DNA of 10,118 bases from an uncultured Sphingobacteriia bacterium (GTDB taxonomy: Bacteria > Bacteroidota > Bacteroidia > Chitinophagales > Chitinophagaceae), in assembly GCA_945957225.1 (NCBI GenBank), contig CAMFKK010000053.1, positions 1 to 10,118 on the forward strand. The letters run 5' to 3'. Each line of letters starts with the position of its first letter. Position 1 is the first letter of the stretch. Made by a program: the position numbers and the translations under genes. The notes beneath the pieces were generated by a model, which was not told where the DNA came from, searched no databases, and saw nothing but the letters and a program-made list of their open reading frames with translations. This document shows, piece by piece, positions 7,948 to 10,118 of this stretch.

Positions 7948-8583
7948 ATGGCAAAAGCTAAGAAACCAAAACACGTAGCGGTAGCAGGCAATATCGGGGC
8001 TGGAAAGACCACCCTTACAGAAATGTTGAGCAAGCATTATCGCTGGATTCCCCAGTTTGAAGACGTAGATCATAATCCTTATTTGATGGATTTTTATGAA
8101 GACATGCCTCGCTGGAGTTTCAACCTACAAATCTATTTTTTGAATAGCAGGTTGGCGCAATTGCTAGAAATACATCATGGAACTGAAACCGTGATTCAAG
8201 ACCGTACCATTTTTGAAGACGCAAACATATTTGCACCCAACTTGCACGAGATGGGCTTGATGAGCAAAAGGGATTTTGATAACTACTATCAATTTTTCCA
8301 GACCCTCAAAACCATGGTACAACCTCCTGATTTGTTGATCTATTTAAAATGTTCTGTTCCTACTTTGGTATCACAGATTCAAAAAAGAGGACGCGAATAC
8401 GAAGAGAATATTCGGCTAGATTATTTGAAAAGATTGAACGAGCACTATAACCGCTGGATTGATTCTTATAAAGAAGGTCCATTATTGGTGATTGATTGTG
8501 ACAAAAATAAATTTGCCGAGAACGAAGAACATTTTGGAGAAATCATTAGCAAAGTAGACAGTACTTTGTTTGGATTGTTTTAA
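7948..8583 (+). CDS. Deoxynucleoside kinase (deoxyadenosine/deoxyguanosine/deoxycytidine kinase family)
   Basis: The enzyme transfers phosphate from a nucleoside triphosphate to the 5' hydroxyl of a deoxynucleoside, the first step of deoxynucleotide salvage in the cytoplasm. The 211 residues match the bacterial family (about 200-220). The P-loop GNIGAGKT lies at 14-21. QDRTIFEDANIFAPNLHEMG begins at 84 and carries the DR(S/T) substrate/catalytic motif (D85, R86). The lid KRGREYEENI spans about 147-156 with the expected arginines. DYLKRLNEHYNRWIDSY follows, as is usual. An acidic FEDVDHNPYL near 37-46 fits the substrate-side loop. Which deoxynucleoside is preferred cannot be read from the sequence. 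It lies 79 bases after trpS, with a weak hairpin and a possible promoter between, so it may be transcribed alone. Confidence 0.93.
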   Translation: MAKAKKPKHVAVAGNIGAGKTTLTEMLSKHYRWIPQFEDVDHNPYLMDFYEDMPRWSFNLQIYFLNSRLAQLLEIHHGTETVIQDRTIFEDANIFAPNLHEMGLMSKRDFDNYYQFFQTLKTMVQPPDLLIYLKCSVPTLVSQIQKRGREYEENIRLDYLKRLNEHYNRWIDSYKEGPLLVIDCDKNKFAENEEHFGEIISKVDSTLFGLF

Positions 8584-8712
8584 CTTGAATCTATAATTAC
8601 CGCCTCTGTTACGCTTATTGATGAGTCTGCCTGGAATGGCTTAATTCTTCACAGTTTTTTTTATCCCGTAAATGGGACTGTAAAGTCATTTTCCAAACTT
8701 TAATCAATTAAC
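8584..8712. other. Intergenic spacer with an imperfect hairpin
   Basis: These 129 bases lie between the kinase and the acetyltransferase. I see no small gene. An imperfect inverted repeat covers 8651-8681: ACAG (8651-8654) can pair with CTGT (8678-8681), and TCCC (8664-8667) with GGGA (8674-8677) around loop GTAAAT, with a one-sided T-rich bulge. It could be a poor terminator for the kinase gene or a leader structure; neither is clear. No convincing promoter boxes were found for the next gene. Confidence 0.35.
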
Positions 8713-9234
8713 ATGTTTTATATAGAATCTCAACGTCTGCGATTGATTCCGCTGACCAATGAAATGTTTCAATCCTGCTTAAAAGACAGAGCCGCTTTTG
8801 AAACCAGTCTTGGCCTGATCCCCTCTCAAATGGAAGTGGATGCGTTTTTTAAAAAAGAATATGATGATGCAGTAGTTAATTATTGGCTACCAAATTTAGC
8901 AGCATATCCCGATCAATACTTGTGGATTACCAATTGGGAAATTGTTTCCTTAGAACATAATACCATCATTGGAGGCATTGGTATGGGTGGTCTAAATATG
9001 GTAGATGGTGAAGCCACAACTGGGTATATGATTGACAAAAAGCACTGGAATAAGGGCTATGCTACAGAAGCATTGCTTTTAATTTGTGACTGGGCTTTTA
9101 GTCATCCACAGGTACTAAGTATCAGAGCCAATACTTTAATAGATGGCTATGCCTCACAGCGCGTGCTCATTAAAGCTGGATTTGTTCAAATAAGTGCTGA
9201 GGAAAAAGAGCTCGTTTTCAAAAAACTCCGTTAA
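8713..9234 (+). CDS. GNAT-family N-acetyltransferase (RimJ/RimL-like)
   Basis: GNAT enzymes move an acetyl group from acetyl-CoA to an amine; the substrate here is unknown. The 173 residues are a single GNAT domain. The N-terminal strand IESQRLRLIPLT (4-15) is typical of the RimJ/RimL-type subgroup. The central strand and turn IIGGIGMGG (85-93) lead to GYMIDKKHWNKGYATEALLL. In this stretch NKGYA (113-117) is the pyrophosphate-binding loop (R/Q-x-x-G-x-G/A), with Asn replacing the more usual Arg/Gln at its first position. The C-terminal part (RANTLIDGYASQRVLIKAGF, 138-157) is the familiar N-x(7)-S-x(2)-VL-x-K-x-GF pattern. The ATG at 8713 starts right at the first beta strand. The gene is followed at once by a strong terminator, so it ends a transcript. 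Ribosomal-protein acetylation should not be assumed, because this subgroup acts on many small molecules too. Confidence 0.9.
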   Translation: MFYIESQRLRLIPLTNEMFQSCLKDRAAFETSLGLIPSQMEVDAFFKKEYDDAVVNYWLPNLAAYPDQYLWITNWEIVSLEHNTIIGGIGMGGLNMVDGEATTGYMIDKKHWNKGYATEALLLICDWAFSHPQVLSIRANTLIDGYASQRVLIKAGFVQISAEEKELVFKKLR

Positions 9235-9240
9235 GGATGC

Positions 9241-9277
9241 ATTCCCCACTTTGACTGCAAAGTGGGGAATTTTATTT
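9241..9277 (+). terminator. Strong intrinsic terminator after the GNAT gene
   Basis: A perfect 13-base stem (ATTCCCCACTTTG with CAAAGTGGGGAAT) closes a 4-base ACTG loop (9254-9257) and is followed by TTTATTT. It starts 6 bases after the acetyltransferase stop. The stem, short loop and T-rich tail on the plus strand are the textbook form. It separates the acetyltransferase transcript from the acyltransferase. Confidence 0.9.
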
Positions 9278-9300
9278 ATGAGTAACTATTAACAAAACAC

Positions 9301-9329
9301 ATTGATTCCAGCAATAAATCCTTTATTTG
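9301..9329 (+). promoter_or_regulatory. Putative Bacteroidota-type promoter for the acyltransferase gene
   Basis: ATTG at 9301-9304 could be the -33 box. TTTATTTG at 9322-9329 is one mismatch from the -7 consensus TAnnTTTG. They are 17 bases apart, within the range reported for Flavobacterium-type promoters but at the short end. The -7 box ends 13 bases before the ATG. Because a strong terminator lies just upstream, the gene needs a promoter in this interval, which supports the call. Confidence 0.42.
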
Positions 9330-9342
9330 TAAAAATGCTGCC

Positions 9343-9903
9343 ATGAGAAAAATCTTTGTTTGGATCTTTCAGTTGAAGGGATGGAAAATGGATGTAAACC
9401 TGCCTGAGGGATACAAAAAATGTGTGGTCATTGCAGCACCCCATACCAGCAATTGGGATTTTCTCTATAGCCTTGCCGTATTTTTCAAACTAGAAATTCC
9501 TGTTCGGTTTTTGGGAAAAAAAGAATTGTTTCGCTGGCCTATTAAATCATTCTTGGAAAACCTTGGCGGCATGGCCGTACACAGACAGAAGAACAATCGC
9601 TTGGTAGATGATATGATTCAGCTATTCAAAGACCATGAAGAGCTGATGCTGATGATTCCAGCAGAAGGTACCCGCAGTTTGGTCAAAAAATGGAAGACCG
9701 GCTTTTATCATGTGGCCCTTGGCGCCAATGTTCCAGTACTCTTGGGCTATTTAGACTATGAAAAAAAACAAGCAGGTTTTGGTCCCCTACTCTATATGAC
9801 AGGAGACCCCATAGCAGACGCCAATGCCATCAAAGATTTTTACCGAGGCATTCAGGGAAAGCATCCCGAGCAATTTGATTTGGATGGATTGATTTTGGAA
9901 TAA
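9343..9903 (+). CDS. PlsC-like lysophospholipid acyltransferase (glycerolipid acyltransferase family)
   Basis: Members of this family move an acyl chain onto lysophosphatidic acid or related lipids at the inner membrane. The order of motifs is complete: catalytic H-x4-D as HTSNWD (H34, D39); motif II GGMAVHR with R81 for phosphate binding; motif III EGTRS at 108-112; and motif IV VPVLLGYLDY near 130-139. KKELFRWP (59-66) and the turn GFYHVALGAN (120-129) also fit the family. At 186 residues it is a short, stand-alone acyltransferase domain with no clear transmembrane helix, so membrane contact is probably peripheral. The substrate cannot be told from sequence; it could act on lysophosphatidate, ornithine lipids or another acceptor. 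The gene stands behind a strong terminator with its own likely promoter, and it ends 4 bases from the stop of a convergent gene. Confidence 0.9.
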   Translation: MRKIFVWIFQLKGWKMDVNLPEGYKKCVVIAAPHTSNWDFLYSLAVFFKLEIPVRFLGKKELFRWPIKSFLENLGGMAVHRQKNNRLVDDMIQLFKDHEELMLMIPAEGTRSLVKKWKTGFYHVALGANVPVLLGYLDYEKKQAGFGPLLYMTGDPIADANAIKDFYRGIQGKHPEQFDLDGLILE

Positions 9904-9907
9904 CAAT

Positions 9908-10072
9908 TTAGAGACCAGCATAGGCAGACATCCAATTGGCCCACCATTTCCAATCTCCTACCAAGTTTTGGCTGATTAGCATGAAAGCTACTCCAACAAT
10001 CCCTATTAAATAGATTGGGTATATTTTCCCTTTTTTATGGTCATCCCAAAGTAAAACACAAAGGATCAATAC
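9908..10072 (-). CDS. C-terminal fragment of an unidentified membrane protein (cut off by adapter)
   Basis: On the minus strand an open frame enters at the adapter junction (10072) and runs 54 codons to TAA at 9908-9910. It reads VLILCVLLWDDHKKGKIYPI, then a hydrophobic segment YLIGIVGVAFMLISQNLV, and ends WKWWANWMSAYAGL. The pattern is the end of a transmembrane helix, a short basic loop (DDHKKGK), one full transmembrane helix of about 20 residues, and a tryptophan-rich interface tail. This looks like the end of a multi-pass inner-membrane protein. I do not recognise the family. The codon use is ordinary, and the frame stays open for the whole genomic stretch. It converges on the acyltransferase gene with only 4 bases between stops. 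Confidence 0.65.
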   Translation of the reverse strand, partial: VLILCVLLWDDHKKGKIYPIYLIGIVGVAFMLISQNLVGDWKWWANWMSAYAGL

Positions 10073-10118
10073 CTGTCTCTTATACACATCTCCGAGCCCA
10101 CGAGACCGGAGCCTATCT
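10073..10118 (-). other. Nextera i7-side sequencing adapter, inverted copy (artefact)
   Basis: Bases 10073-10091 (CTGTCTCTTATACACATCT) are the Tn5 mosaic end, 10092-10106 (CCGAGCCCACGAGAC) the Read 2 stem, 10107-10114 (CGGAGCCT) the i7 index, and 10115-10118 the start of the P7 tail. The whole segment is an exact reverse complement of bases 2-47. Genomic sequence ends at 10072. Confidence 0.98.

Noticed and set aside
48..10072. A hidden defence, phage or other novel multi-gene system
   Set aside because: All larger open frames have housekeeping or secretion identities. I saw no CRISPR repeats, toxin-antitoxin pair, integrase, tRNA or rRNA, and the gaps are under 150 bases.
1..10118. Perfect 46-base terminal inverted repeats that would suggest a transposon or linear replicon
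   Set aside because: The repeats are exact Illumina Nextera adapter plus Tn5 mosaic end; the interior carries housekeeping genes and no transposase.

Overview
The window is one amplified DNA molecule, not a stretch cut from a contig. Bases 1-47 and 10073-10118 are inverted copies of an Illumina Nextera i7-side adapter (P7 tail, 8-base index, Tn5 mosaic end). About 10,025 bases of genomic DNA (48-10072) lie between them. The outermost two genes are therefore cut by library preparation, not by biology.

The source looks like a member of the Bacteroidota, most likely Chitinophagales/Chitinophagaceae, although I could not run a search. The reasons are a type IX secretion system (T9SS) substrate with a type-B C-terminal sorting domain, a PorP/SprF partner directly behind it, A-rich upstream regions instead of Shine-Dalgarno sites, possible TAnnTTTG-type promoter elements, and moderately AT-rich DNA.

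Left half, minus strand (read right to left): recG, a DNA-repair helicase, with an apparent ATT at the expected start position; then a 1233-residue secreted T9SS cargo protein (signal peptide, ENKGQWD-type N-terminal domain, SBBP-like beta-propeller, four PKD domains, type-B sorting domain); then, after 4 bases, a PorP/SprF-family outer-membrane protein that runs off the left edge. The last two form a typical cargo and partner pair.

Right half, plus strand: trpS (tryptophanyl-tRNA synthetase, divergent from recG), a deoxynucleoside kinase, a GNAT acetyltransferase closed by a strong intrinsic terminator, and a small PlsC-type acyltransferase. These are spaced by about 80-130 bases and look like separate or loosely linked units. 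A C-terminal fragment of an unidentified membrane protein, on the minus strand, converges on the acyltransferase and leaves 4 bases between the two stop codons.

Most of the window is ordinary chromosomal housekeeping. I found no phage, insertion sequence, CRISPR array, RNA gene or defence system, and no intergenic gap reaches 300 bases. The points most worth a second look are the recG start, the T9SS cargo and partner pair, and the adapter-bounded ends.
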